NCBI GenBank assembly: GCA_003537575.1
Contig: DPRS01000068.1
Coordinates: 1-14,797 of the forward strand
Direction: 5' to 3'
DNA from: Oxalobacteraceae bacterium
GTDB lineage: Bacteria; Pseudomonadota; Gammaproteobacteria; Burkholderiales; Burkholderiaceae_D
DNA: 14,797 nt
This document shows positions 1 through 9,659 of this stretch, piece after piece. The position numbers were made by a program, and so were the translations under genes. The stretch's first letter is position 1. The number at the start of each line of letters is the position of its first letter. The notes under the pieces were generated by a model that saw only the letters and a list, made by a program, of their open reading frames with translations, was not told the DNA's origin and did not search any database.

Positions 1-1962
<1,962 letters not shown>

Positions 1963-1968
1963 GGAATA

Positions 1969-2042
1969 GCGGGGTTTCGGTGCAGGCTAACTTGTGGTGC
2001 ATGCAAGGCAAGCCGCAGCGGCGGCCGAAGCCAAAACCCCGC
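1969..2042 (+). other. Long inverted repeat after acs
   Basis: GCGGGGTTTCGG at 1969-1980 can pair with CCAAAACCCCGC at 2031-2042, giving 12 positions with one C/A mismatch around a 50-nt GC-rich loop. It begins six bases after the acs stop. It could form a large 3' hairpin that ends or stabilises the acs transcript, but no U-tract follows it, so it is not a standard intrinsic terminator. The rest of the 183-bp gap to the next gene holds only a weak -10-like TAGAAT at 2098-2103 without a matching -35. Confidence 0.35.
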
Positions 2043-2145
2043 CATACTTGAGTAGTTAATCATCACGATTTTCATGGCCGCAGGCGTAAGCCTCGCGTAG
2101 AATTGTCCGGGGAGCACTCCAAAAAAACATAGAAAATTTCGCATC

Positions 2146-3669
2146 ATGGCGTCAATCAAAACTCTTTTCCAGAATCTTGGCATTAGCGCGCGTATTCTCA
2201 TCAGTTTTGGCATCATCCTGTTCTGCCTTGCCGGCCTGACCGCCTTCGCAGTAAAGGAAACGGCTGCCGCACAGGGCGATGCTGCAGCCAATTTCCTGCT
2301 GGCCGTGGGTGTCGGCGTGCTGGTGGCGGGAGTCGCCATCGGCTGGTGGATTCATCGCAGCATCACGCAGCCGCTCAAGGAAGCTGGCGCTTTCGCCAGA
2401 CGCATGGCGACCGGGGATCTGAGCCAGTCTGTTTCGGCCAAATCCAGCGGAGAACTGGGCGAACTGCTGCAGTCTCTGCACGAAATAAATGAACGCATGT
2501 TCAAGGTCACGGCGAAAATCCGCGGCGGCACCGTGGCGGTTGGTGTTACTTCCAACCTGATTGCCAGTGATAATGACGCTTTGCTGGCCCGCTCGGAAGC
2601 ACAGGCCAGTTCGATGCGGCAAACCGTGTCGTCATTGGAGCAGATGACGTTGACCGTCAAGCAGAATGCCGATAATGCCCGCAATGCCGATCATCTGGTG
2701 GCCAGCGCCAATGATTCCGCCGTCAAGGGAGGGCAGGTTGTCAGTGGCGTGGTCACTACCATGGAATCCATCAGGGGCAGTGCGAAAATGATTGCCGATA
2801 TCATCGGCGTCATCGACGGCATCGCTTTCCAGACCAATATCCTGGCACTGAATGCCGCTGTCGAAGCGGCGCGCGCCGGCGAGCAGGGCCGCGGCTTTGC
2901 CGTGGTGGCTGCCGAAGTGCGCACGCTGGCGCAGCGTTCCGCAGCAGCCGCTCGCGAAATCGCGTCGCTGATCGGTGACTCCGTCGAAAAGGTCGAATCC
3001 GGCAGCCAGCTCGTCGAAGATGCCGGCTTGGCCATGGATGAAATTGTCGCCGGCGTGAAGCGGGTGGCGAGCCTGATGAGCGAGATTAGCACGGTCAGCG
3101 CCGAACAGAGTAGCGGCATCGATGAACTTAATCGCGCCGTGGCGAGTATCGACGGCATGGCCAGGCAAAATGCAGAGCTGGTAGAACTGACGACAACTAC
3201 TGCAGTCAGTCTGCATGAGCAGGCATTGACGCTGTCGCAGTCCGTATCGGTATTCAACCTCGGGGAGCGTGAATTCGGCAATGCCGACGAGGCCCAGAGG
3301 ATGGTCAGTGATGGCGTGGATTTCGTGCGCGCGTATGGCCGGAATGCATTTATCGCTGACGTGTGCAAGCAGGAAAAAAGCCAGTTCATCGACCGCGATC
3401 TGTATTTCAGCGTGTATGACACCGATTACAAATTTGTCGCCAACGGCGCCAATCAGCGTCTGATTGGCGTTGATGGAAAAGTTCTCAGGGATAGCGACGG
3501 CAAGTTGTTCGTGGTCGAGATCGTCAATATGGCCAAAAGCCGCGGCAGCGGCTGGGTAGACTACAAGTGGCCGCATCCATTGACGAAGGAAATCCAGTCC
3601 AAATCGGTCTACCTGGAAATCGTGGATGACCTCGTCATTTCGTGCGGATTTTATCGCCGCAGTAATTAA
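2146..3669 (+). CDS. Methyl-accepting chemotaxis protein with C-terminal Cache domain
   Basis: A 507-residue chemoreceptor. Two membrane segments (about 15-36 and 48-68) are separated by only about 11 residues, so there is no periplasmic sensor domain. A HAMP domain follows (about 69-120), then the coiled-coil signalling domain. Its highly conserved hairpin tip IAFQTNILALNAAVEAARAGE starts at residue 226 and GRGFAVVAAEVRTLAQRS follows, so it should couple to CheA/CheW. After the signalling domain, residues about 381-505 form an unusual extra domain containing YDTDYKFVANGANQRLIG, GSGWVDYKWPHP and a final DDLVISCGFYR. These resemble the single-Cache (sCache_2-like) ligand-binding fold, here on the cytoplasmic side. 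There is no CheR-docking pentapeptide at the end. ATG 2146 is the only ordinary start after the in-frame stop at 2098. It has no good Shine-Dalgarno sequence; GGGGAG lies about 31 bases upstream. The receptor assignment is firm; the Cache assignment comes from remembered motifs. Confidence 0.93.
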   Translation: MASIKTLFQNLGISARILISFGIILFCLAGLTAFAVKETAAAQGDAAANFLLAVGVGVLVAGVAIGWWIHRSITQPLKEAGAFARRMATGDLSQSVSAKSSGELGELLQSLHEINERMFKVTAKIRGGTVAVGVTSNLIASDNDALLARSEAQASSMRQTVSSLEQMTLTVKQNADNARNADHLVASANDSAVKGGQVVSGVVTTMESIRGSAKMIADIIGVIDGIAFQTNILALNAAVEAARAGEQGRGFAVVAAEVRTLAQRSAAAAREIASLIGDSVEKVESGSQLVEDAGLAMDEIVAGVKRVASLMSEISTVSAEQSSGIDELNRAVASIDGMARQNAELVELTTTTAVSLHEQALTLSQSVSVFNLGEREFGNADEAQRMVSDGVDFVRAYGRNAFIADVCKQEKSQFIDRDLYFSVYDTDYKFVANGANQRLIGVDGKVLRDSDGKLFVVEIVNMAKSRGSGWVDYKWPHPLTKEIQSKSVYLEIVDDLVISCGFYRRSN

Positions 3670-3703
3670 TTTGCGTGACAGTTCATACGTTTTCGCAGAT
3701 TTC

Positions 3704-4561
3704 ATGACAATAAATTCAATTTCGACAAGCGATATCGCTCCGAAAATAGGATTGATAAGAAGCCTCAGAGAGGCTGCCACATGTATGCTTCTGGGAATCC
3801 GCAGCGCTCTTGCTCTTCGCGCGATTCTTTTTTCAATCTCACTTTGGATCGTCGCAATCGGCCTATGGAGTGCGCTTTTCTTTGCTTTTCGTGAGGAAGT
3901 CACGCAACTCGCGACAGCAGCTGCTGCACTTGTAGTGTTCGGCTTGGCGATATTTTTTCCTGGGCTGGCACCCGGTTCTTCCGGCGTCGCTGGAGGCGGA
4001 GTTGGCATGGCTATCGCGGCGATGTCGACCTTTGCGCTCAGCTGGCTTGCTGTTGCTTTAGCCTATGCCTTCGCAGTGCTGATTACCGCACGAGTGCTGG
4101 CCGAGCTGTTCCTGATGGGGCGTGTCCAGAAGCACGCATTGGAGTTTTATCCAGATCTCGCCGCCATGGCAGCACCAAGCGGGGCATTCAATAAGGTATC
4201 GTTTGGAATCTGGATCCGGCCTTGGGCGGCGCTGCTTTTGCTGGGACCACTTTGTTTATTATTGCCGGTGATCGGCGGCGCATTTTTATTCGTCCTGCTT
4301 AGCTATCTCAATAGCCGTTTTCTTGTGAATGACGCAGCCGATAATATCGCTTCTTCCGCCGAGGTTCAGCACTTCATCAAGGCGAACCGCATCGAGTTGA
4401 TGGCACTTGGCATATTGGCGACACTGCTGAACTTCGTGCCTTTATTCGGCCTGCTAAGTCCCTGGGCTACCGGTTCGGCAGTGTGTCATCTGACAATGCG
4501 GCACTTGATCCGCCTCTCTACGCGGACACCGTGCCGCGTCAATCCCGGCTCCGCGCAGTAG
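3704..4561 (+). CDS. EI24/CysZ-family-like integral membrane protein
   Basis: A 285-residue inner-membrane protein with hydrophobic segments at about 41-62, 68-88, 102-130, 174-202 and 232-262. The LAELFLMGRVQKHALEFYPD segment, YLNSRF at 201-206 and the final NFVPLFGLLSPWATGSAVCHL region match what I recall of the EI24 domain (PF07264), which also contains the sulfate permease CysZ. Many proteobacterial members have no assigned function, and nothing here shows sulfate transport. The frame is open back to 3626 inside the chemoreceptor gene. I prefer ATG 3704 because it leaves a 34-bp gap and keeps the conserved-looking IRSLREA helix. ATG 3785 has the better ribosome site (GAGAGG at 3768-3773) but would cut that helix. 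It may be co-transcribed with the upstream receptor. The C-terminal 20 residues are polar and poorly conserved in appearance. Confidence 0.7.
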   Translation: MTINSISTSDIAPKIGLIRSLREAATCMLLGIRSALALRAILFSISLWIVAIGLWSALFFAFREEVTQLATAAAALVVFGLAIFFPGLAPGSSGVAGGGVGMAIAAMSTFALSWLAVALAYAFAVLITARVLAELFLMGRVQKHALEFYPDLAAMAAPSGAFNKVSFGIWIRPWAALLLLGPLCLLLPVIGGAFLFVLLSYLNSRFLVNDAADNIASSAEVQHFIKANRIELMALGILATLLNFVPLFGLLSPWATGSAVCHLTMRHLIRLSTRTPCRVNPGSAQ

Positions 4562-4589
4562 CCCGCAATCGCTTTCCGGGGCCTGACGG

Positions 4590-5660
4590 TCAGCGGATTT
4601 TCTGATGCTTGTAAAACTTGATTGCACTGGTTGCCAGCCTGGAGAGCGCATGTTCCTTGTGGGTATGCACCCAGACCTTTGCAAGCCGCAGATAGGCTTG
4701 CGCCAGCGTCTTCGCAGCATTGCCAAGACGAATCAACATGACGGAGTGGGAGCGGTAAATCTCGAGATGGTCGGCATCGGTCAAAACACCAAGCAGCTGT
4801 TGCTTGTAGTCGAATCGACCGCCACCGAGGTAGAACTTTTTCCTGCCACGCCGAATGCTCTCGCAGATCGACAAATAATTCGCCAGCGTTCCGATGCTGT
4901 AAATCGCGTAATCCGGATCGCGCGCGATCAATTCCAGGAAAGAGTTGTCGCCGATGTAGTAGTTGACGGTGCCGGCGCATACCTTGCCATCGATCGTCAG
5001 TGAATTGACAAATCCACACTGCTTCGCCAGCGCGATGATGCGCTGCTCATCATGGGTAAAGTCGCTCACTTTTTGCGATATCCGGTCTTCGCTCAGGCGA
5101 ATCAAGTCCTTGAGCACCTGTTCCGGGATTTCTTCTTTCTCATAAAAGTGCGATTCAAAAGAAGGGTGATGGCGTCCTATCTTGCGTAACTTATAGGGGA
5201 TTTTCTCACGCAGACCTTTACCAAGACTTGCCAGGTATTGTTCTGGTGTGGCCGGCAAGGTGATGACATAGGTGTCCTTGGCATTATGCTTTTGCACCGG
5301 ATAAGCGAAGCGGTCTGCCGTCGTTCTGATCGCCTTGAAGCTGATGATCTGAACTTGCGGCAGCTTGCCGAATACATAGGAAGCAAAGCGCTCGACTTCC
5401 TTTTGCTCCAGTTCGATCATCTCATTCAATACATGCACCGTCCTGCCTTTGATTTGAAGCAGCAGAATAACGGCTGGCTGTAGTTCTCTCCAGGCGACAT
5501 AGGTGCTCACTTCTTCCATGGTCCGAAAGATGCGAAAAAAAGGCAATGATGAATGCAAGGTGCTGTACAAGCGCTCGATTTCAGGCTCGACAAATGCCGG
5601 AATTTCATTGAAATGGCATGTAATACTGGAATAGTCGGTACTAATCATTTTGCTTTCCAT
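4590..5660 (-). CDS. GNAT-superfamily acyltransferase (FemAB/CelD-like)
   Basis: A 356-residue cytoplasmic protein whose second half resembles the Acetyltransf_6 (PF13480) fold, found in CelD/BcsL-type polysaccharide-associated and FemAB-like acyltransferases. Supporting segments are the basic GLREKIPYKLRKIGR region (149-163), the strand pair KVCAGTVNYYIGDNSFLEL (226-244), YSIGTLANYLSICESIRRG (254-272) and the end motif LGGGRFDYKQQLLG (278-291). The substrate cannot be read from sequence. The frame runs open to 5804, but ATG 5660 is chosen because GGAG sits nine bases before it and the preceding 48 residues look unlike a folded domain. An alternative start is ATG 5648. It is convergent with the EI24 gene (28 bp between stops) and has no obvious partner genes, so neither capsule nor cellulose biosynthesis is supported by context. 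Confidence 0.75.
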   Translation of the reverse strand: MESKMISTDYSSITCHFNEIPAFVEPEIERLYSTLHSSLPFFRIFRTMEEVSTYVAWRELQPAVILLLQIKGRTVHVLNEMIELEQKEVERFASYVFGKLPQVQIISFKAIRTTADRFAYPVQKHNAKDTYVITLPATPEQYLASLGKGLREKIPYKLRKIGRHHPSFESHFYEKEEIPEQVLKDLIRLSEDRISQKVSDFTHDEQRIIALAKQCGFVNSLTIDGKVCAGTVNYYIGDNSFLELIARDPDYAIYSIGTLANYLSICESIRRGRKKFYLGGGRFDYKQQLLGVLTDADHLEIYRSHSVMLIRLGNAAKTLAQAYLRLAKVWVHTHKEHALSRLATSAIKFYKHQKIR

Positions 5661-6225
5661 ACGCGATTTCTCCGGTTGCGTCCTAGTGCTTGCGTTTAAC
5701 AATGCCTGCATAAAACCGGCTGACGATGCTTCTTTTTCCAAGGATTGATTTCCAGGAGCCTTTCGATTGGCAAAAGCATCCTGCAAATCGCTTGATGCAG
5801 GCAAGAGCCTACATCGATGTCTTTATTCGAGAACCGGATTACAGCTTCTTGTTCCCTGTTTTTGATCTGTTTCTGCGAAATTGCATTCGCATTTTGTTGG
5901 TTCACAAACCCAAGTGCTGATATTGAGCATGCATTGCCCACTGGCGAATAATCTTGGCCACACCAAAAAAATTTTTCGATGCCATTTTTTGAGGCTTGAT
6001 CTCGACAAGAAAAAGAATCACTGTGCGGCTTGCTTATGCGCCGGCAGTAGTGAGTTTTCCTACAAGATGGATGCCGGGTTCGGGTAGCGATTGACGCTCT
6101 CGTTTCGTACGATGCGCGATTGCGCAAAGCAATGCCGGCGATCTGCTTCCTTTCAAAGCCCCTGGCAAGAGCGCTGGAAGGAAGATTGGCAAGATTTGCG
6201 TGCCAATGATGCCAGCAGGCTTCGA
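5661..6225. other. Gene-free spacer, locally AT-rich
   Basis: About 565 bases between the acyltransferase start and the hydrolase stop. Both strands have short open frames; the longest (minus, 5696-6343) has no recognisable domain, is rich in Cys, His and Arg, and overlaps the hydrolase. Composition is lower in GC than the flanks: 23 of 60 bases are G or C at 5941-6000. The stretch must hold the promoter of the minus-strand acyltransferase gene, but I could not pick a convincing -35/-10 pair. An 8-bp palindrome TCGTACGA lies at 6105-6112. Confidence 0.5.
6185..6207 (-). terminator. Weak terminator-like hairpin after the hydrolase gene
   Basis: ATTGGCA (6185-6191) and TGCCAAT (6201-6207) form a perfect 7-bp stem with a 9-nt loop, starting 18 bases past the hydrolase stop codon. 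On the minus strand the hairpin is followed by a T/C-rich but not pure T stretch. It may mark the 3' end of the four-gene minus-strand operon; strength is uncertain. Confidence 0.3.
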
Positions 6226-7071
6226 TTAACAAACGTGATGTTCTGGTCGGCGAGAATGTTGAGAAGTGGAATGCGCTTTGATGAACTGCCCGGCCCTGGA
6301 TATCAGTTCCTCGGCCTTGTCGCGGTGGGGGAAATGGCCGCATTCCGGCAATACAAGTAATTGTGCGTGCGGAACGTGTTTTTTTACACGGTAAATTTGT
6401 TCCAGTGTTCCATATTCATCATGCTCGCCCTGGAGCACGAGTATTGGAGAGGTAATTCCGCCAAGTCGATTCTCAATATTCCAGGAACGGAATTCCGGGT
6501 TGAGCCAAGTGCCGACCCACAATGAGAAAATGGTTTCAGGATCGTCATGGTAATAACCAATCTTTTGGCGGAAATCGGTCGAATCGTACAGCGCCCGTGT
6601 CTCTTCGATTCCTTTGATGGTCAGATCGTCGATGAACGTGTGCGGAGCGATCGAAATCGCGCCGCAGATGGAATCGGGATAAGCCGCCGCATACAGAAGC
6701 GAGGCGATGCCACCTTCGCTATGACCGAACAGCCAGGGTTTCCTGATGCCGAGTTCCGCGAACAGGGCCGGCATCAATTCATGCACTTCCTCGTTCAGAT
6801 AACTTTGCGGCTTTTGCGCAATGGCTGGCCGAGGTGTGGAACGGCCATAACCGTAGCGCGAGAATACCAGTCCGGACAAGCCATGGTGATTGCAAAAGCG
6901 CTCCGGAAAATCCTTCCATAGCGCTATCGAGCCTAAAGCCTCGTGCAGAAATACAACCACCGGGTGATCCGATTGCGGGACCCCTACCCATTTGTACTCC
7001 AGGTGCAAGGAAGCTTTGCCTCGTTTGATCTTGGCGAATCCATGCTGCGGTCGATTCGGGATCTGCCTCAT
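6226..7071 (-). CDS. Alpha/beta hydrolase
   Basis: A 281-residue serine hydrolase of the alpha/beta fold with a complete catalytic triad: nucleophile Ser118 in GHSEG (116-120), acid Asp218 in QGEHDEYG, and base His246 in ECGHFPH. The FLHEALGS segment at 41-48 supplies the usual oxyanion-hole region and SRYGYGRSTP (71-80) the next conserved loop. It resembles hydrolases found in aromatic and carboxylic acid catabolic clusters, which cleave C-C bonds, lactones, esters or CoA thioesters; the exact bond is not decidable here. No signal peptide, so cytoplasmic. It is the last gene of the minus-strand operon and starts 18 bases after the DUF169 stop. A purine-rich AAGAAAGAGAG lies just upstream of the ATG. 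Its position after an acyl-CoA ligase suggests a role in processing the acid or its precursor (inference). Confidence 0.85.
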   Translation of the reverse strand: MRQIPNRPQHGFAKIKRGKASLHLEYKWVGVPQSDHPVVVFLHEALGSIALWKDFPERFCNHHGLSGLVFSRYGYGRSTPRPAIAQKPQSYLNEEVHELMPALFAELGIRKPWLFGHSEGGIASLLYAAAYPDSICGAISIAPHTFIDDLTIKGIEETRALYDSTDFRQKIGYYHDDPETIFSLWVGTWLNPEFRSWNIENRLGGITSPILVLQGEHDEYGTLEQIYRVKKHVPHAQLLVLPECGHFPHRDKAEELISRAGQFIKAHSTSQHSRRPEHHVC

Positions 7072-7089
7072 TGCTCTCTTTCTTGCCTG

Positions 7090-7893
7090 TCAGGACGCGG
7101 ACGCTTTTTTCCCGGATGTTTCGCCATAACTGACACCGAGACCGGCGCGCGCATCCTGCTGGATGCCATATTGCGCGAAGGGATAGCGCAAGCCATTGGC
7201 GGACAGCGCGCGCATGCCGGCAAGGGCTTTTTCCAGATCCTCGGGAGTGATTGCCATCAGCATTTCATCGTCAAGCACGCCGCCGTAACGCCGCTCGGCA
7301 AAGCAGGGCAGGGAAAGGCTGGGCTCTCTGGTCGCCAGCGCCCGGCCCCAGGAGTCCGCGCAGGCCGATTCGCCGACCACGCTCCAGTCAAAGCGCCGGT
7401 AGCCTGACCATTGCAAGCCGTTGATGAAGTAGATCATGGCGCCCGGCGTTGCGTAGAACAAGACGATATCGGGCGGCGCCAGGCGATTGCTGCGTACCGG
7501 CGACACCACCATTGCCTGGTAGCGCCCATGCGGCACGCAGTGCATTGCCGCCTGGTGCGCCGCCGCGTCTTCCCGGGTGGCGTACCAGACGCCGGCAAAC
7601 GGCTCGCCGCTGCGCCATGTCTCATCCTGTCTGGCGAGGCCGATGACGGCGCGGCACTGATCGTTGACCAGATCGTCAGCGGTGATGCCGATCGTCCATC
7701 CCAGGCGCGCGGCTTGCGCGACGATCTGGTCGGTGGTGTGTACCGCATCCGGCCGGCGCAGCCTGGGAATGGCATTCATGGCTTCCACCGTTTCGAACAT
7801 CTTGATGCCGAACGGCGGCGTGCGCAATTTCAGTATGCTTTCCAGTTCCTGTGCCAGCTGGACCAGTCCAGGCATGTCGTCGGATGCTCCCAT
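7090..7893 (-). CDS. DUF169-family protein of unknown function
   Basis: A 267-residue soluble protein that I match from memory to DUF169 (PF02596). The evidence is an N-terminal LKLRTPPFGIKMF segment (21-33), the DQCRAVIGL stretch with Cys80, PPDIVLFYATPGAMIYFING (140-159), GESACADSWGRAL with Cys178, and the closing LPCFAERRYGGVLDDEMLMAIT with Cys197. Cys119 is a fourth cysteine. The family has no established biochemical role. The recurring cysteines could suggest metal or cofactor binding, but their spacing is not a classic cluster motif. It begins nine bases after the ligase stop and its stop lies 18 bases before the hydrolase, so it is embedded in the operon. ATG 7893 is used; ATG 7875 (residue 7) has the stronger upstream GGGAG and may be the true start. 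No signal peptide or membrane segment is visible. Confidence 0.75.
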   Translation of the reverse strand: MGASDDMPGLVQLAQELESILKLRTPPFGIKMFETVEAMNAIPRLRRPDAVHTTDQIVAQAARLGWTIGITADDLVNDQCRAVIGLARQDETWRSGEPFAGVWYATREDAAAHQAAMHCVPHGRYQAMVVSPVRSNRLAPPDIVLFYATPGAMIYFINGLQWSGYRRFDWSVVGESACADSWGRALATREPSLSLPCFAERRYGGVLDDEMLMAITPEDLEKALAGMRALSANGLRYPFAQYGIQQDARAGLGVSYGETSGKKASAS

Positions 7894-7902
7894 GACGGTG
7901 GC

Positions 7903-9588
7903 CTAGTCCGGCTCGGTGCCGAGGTGGAGATCGGTCGTCATTTGCTGGCGCAGGATGTACTTCTGGATTTTCCCGGTGACTGTCATCGGGAAGGATTCCA
8001 TGAAGCGGACGTAGCGCGGGATCTTGTAATGCGCGATCTGTCCGCTGCAGAAGCTGCGGATTTCTTCGATGTCAGCCTGCATGCCGGGGCGCAGGATGAT
8101 GCAGGCGCACAGTTCTTCGCCGAATTTCGGATCGGGAACGCCGACGCATTGCACATCCAATACCTTGGGATGGCGATACAGGAATTCTTCGACTTCACGC
8201 GGATAAATGTTTTCGCCGCCGCGGATCACCATGTCTTTCGAGCGGCCGACGATGCTGCAGAAACCATTGTCGTCGATCACTGCGAGGTCGCCGGTATGCA
8301 TCCAGCGCGCGGTATCGATGGCTTCCCGGGTTTTTTCCTCGTCGCCCCAGTAGCCGAGCATCACCGAATAACCACGCGTCAGCAGTTCGCCCTTGACGCC
8401 GCGCGGCACGATCTTGCCATCGGCATCCACGATCTTGACTTCGAGGTGCGGATGCACGCGGCCGATGGTCGACACGCGCAAGTCGATCGGGTCTTCCACC
8501 GAGCTCTGGAAGCTGACCGGCGAAGTCTCGGTCATGCCATAGGCAATCGTGATTTCCTTCATGTGCATCTGGTTGATCACGCGCGTCATGACTTCGATCG
8601 GGCAAGGGGAACCGGCCATGATGCCGGTGCGCAGGCGCGACAGATCGTATTGCTTGAAATCGGGATGATCGAGAATGGCGATGAACATGGTCGGCACGCC
8701 ATGCAAGCCGGTGCACTTTTCCTTCTGGACCGTTTCCAGCACTGCCTTGGGATCGAAACCCTCGCCCGGGTAGACCATTGCCGCGCCATGCGTGACGCAG
8801 GCAAGATTTCCCAGCACCATGCCGAAGCAGTGGTAGAGCGGCACCGGAATGCAAAGCTTGTCTTCCTTGGTCAGCCGCATGGCTTCGCCAATGAAGAAGC
8901 CGTTGTTCAGGATATTGTGGTGAGTAAGGGTGGCGCCCTTCGGTGCGCCGGTGGTGCCGGACGTGAACTGGATATTGATCGGATCGTCGAATTGCAGCGT
9001 GGCGGCGACTTCGTTCAGCCTCTCCAGGTCATTGTGCGTGACCGGCACGGAAATGTCGTCGAAATTCAGCATGCCGGAGGTTTTCTCGCTTCCCATCCGG
9101 ATGATATGGCGAAGCTTGGGCAGCCGTTCCACATGAAGATTGCCAGGCGTGGCCATTTTGACTTCCGGCACGACGTCCTGCACCATCTCGATATAGTTGC
9201 TTGACTTGAATGTAGGCGCCAGGATCAGTGCGTTGCATTGTACCTTGCCGAGCACATATTCCAGTTCGGAGCGGCGATAGGCAGGATTGATGTTTACCAT
9301 GATCAAGCCAGCTTTGGCGGTGGCAAACTGCGTCAGCACCCATTCCGAACAATTCTGTGACCAGATGCCGATGCGGTCGCCAGGGTTTAACCCCAGCTTG
9401 AGCAAGCCGGCCGCCAGGCGGTTGACGCGCTCATGGAATTCGCGGTAAGTCCAGCGTACATTCTGGTGGGCCACCACCAGCGCCAACTGGTCGCCGAAAC
9501 GTTGGGTAATCCCGTCCAGATAGGTGCCGATCGTTTCTCCGATCAGGGGCACATCGTGGGCGCCGTGAACATAGCTAAGCTGCTGCAT
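7903..9588 (-). CDS. Fatty-acid-type acyl-CoA ligase (AMP-binding)
   Basis: A 561-residue adenylate-forming enzyme that should activate a carboxylic acid to its CoA thioester using ATP. Motifs in order are the P-loop FTSGTTGAPKG (208-218), AYGMTETSP (349-357), HTGD (431-434), the hinge GRSKDMVIRGGENIYP (448-463) and catalytic Lys540 in TVTGKIQK. The length and full motif set are typical of FadD-like medium- or branched-chain ligases. Substrate is not readable from these motifs; the divergent isovaleryl-CoA dehydrogenase and co-transcribed binding protein suggest a short or branched acid (inference). AAGGAG lies six bases before the ATG, a strong ribosome site. It follows the binding-protein gene by 71 bases and precedes DUF169 by nine. 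It is not an acetyl-CoA synthetase: it lacks the FWQTETGG signature seen in the first gene of the window. Confidence 0.93.
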   Translation of the reverse strand: MQQLSYVHGAHDVPLIGETIGTYLDGITQRFGDQLALVVAHQNVRWTYREFHERVNRLAAGLLKLGLNPGDRIGIWSQNCSEWVLTQFATAKAGLIMVNINPAYRRSELEYVLGKVQCNALILAPTFKSSNYIEMVQDVVPEVKMATPGNLHVERLPKLRHIIRMGSEKTSGMLNFDDISVPVTHNDLERLNEVAATLQFDDPINIQFTSGTTGAPKGATLTHHNILNNGFFIGEAMRLTKEDKLCIPVPLYHCFGMVLGNLACVTHGAAMVYPGEGFDPKAVLETVQKEKCTGLHGVPTMFIAILDHPDFKQYDLSRLRTGIMAGSPCPIEVMTRVINQMHMKEITIAYGMTETSPVSFQSSVEDPIDLRVSTIGRVHPHLEVKIVDADGKIVPRGVKGELLTRGYSVMLGYWGDEEKTREAIDTARWMHTGDLAVIDDNGFCSIVGRSKDMVIRGGENIYPREVEEFLYRHPKVLDVQCVGVPDPKFGEELCACIILRPGMQADIEEIRSFCSGQIAHYKIPRYVRFMESFPMTVTGKIQKYILRQQMTTDLHLGTEPD

Positions 9589-9612
9589 GAAAGTCTCCTT
9601 GGCATGGCACAG

Positions 9613-9636
9613 GGCACATGCCGTGTGGCATGTGCC
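9613..9636 (-). other. Perfect 10-bp intercistronic hairpin
   Basis: GGCACATGCC and GGCATGTGCC are exact reverse complements separated by four bases, in the 71-bp gap between the binding-protein stop (9660) and the ligase start (9588). The minus-strand transcript would fold a tight GC-rich stem-loop with loop ACAC. No U-tract follows on the minus strand, so it is more likely an mRNA-stabilising or attenuating element than a full terminator. Confidence 0.6.
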
Positions 9637-9659
9637 TTTGGTACATCGATCCTGATTGA

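Noticed and set aside
3626..3703. 26-residue upstream extension of the EI24-like protein
   Set aside because: It would overlap the end of the chemoreceptor gene and has no family-like sequence or ribosome site.
4562..4589. Possible bidirectional terminator between the convergent EI24 and acyltransferase genes
   Set aside because: Only a 5-bp CTGAC/GTCAG pair with a one-base centre is present, too tight to fold as a hairpin and with no T-tract.
5661..5804. 48-residue N-terminal extension of the acyltransferase
   Set aside because: The extension looks unstructured and a GGAG ribosome site sits correctly before ATG 5660.
6105..6112. TCGTACGA palindrome in the spacer
   Set aside because: Eight bases is short enough to occur by chance, and no promoter was recognisable beside it.
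5696..6343. 215-residue minus-strand open frame across the 565-bp spacer
   Set aside because: No domain, odd Cys/His/Arg content, overlaps the end of the hydrolase gene, and no ribosome site that I can support.
7411..9204. 597-residue plus-strand open frame opposite the ligase and DUF169 genes
   Set aside because: It spans two convincing opposite-strand genes, and its composition (His, Arg, Asp, Ala) is that of an antisense reading frame.
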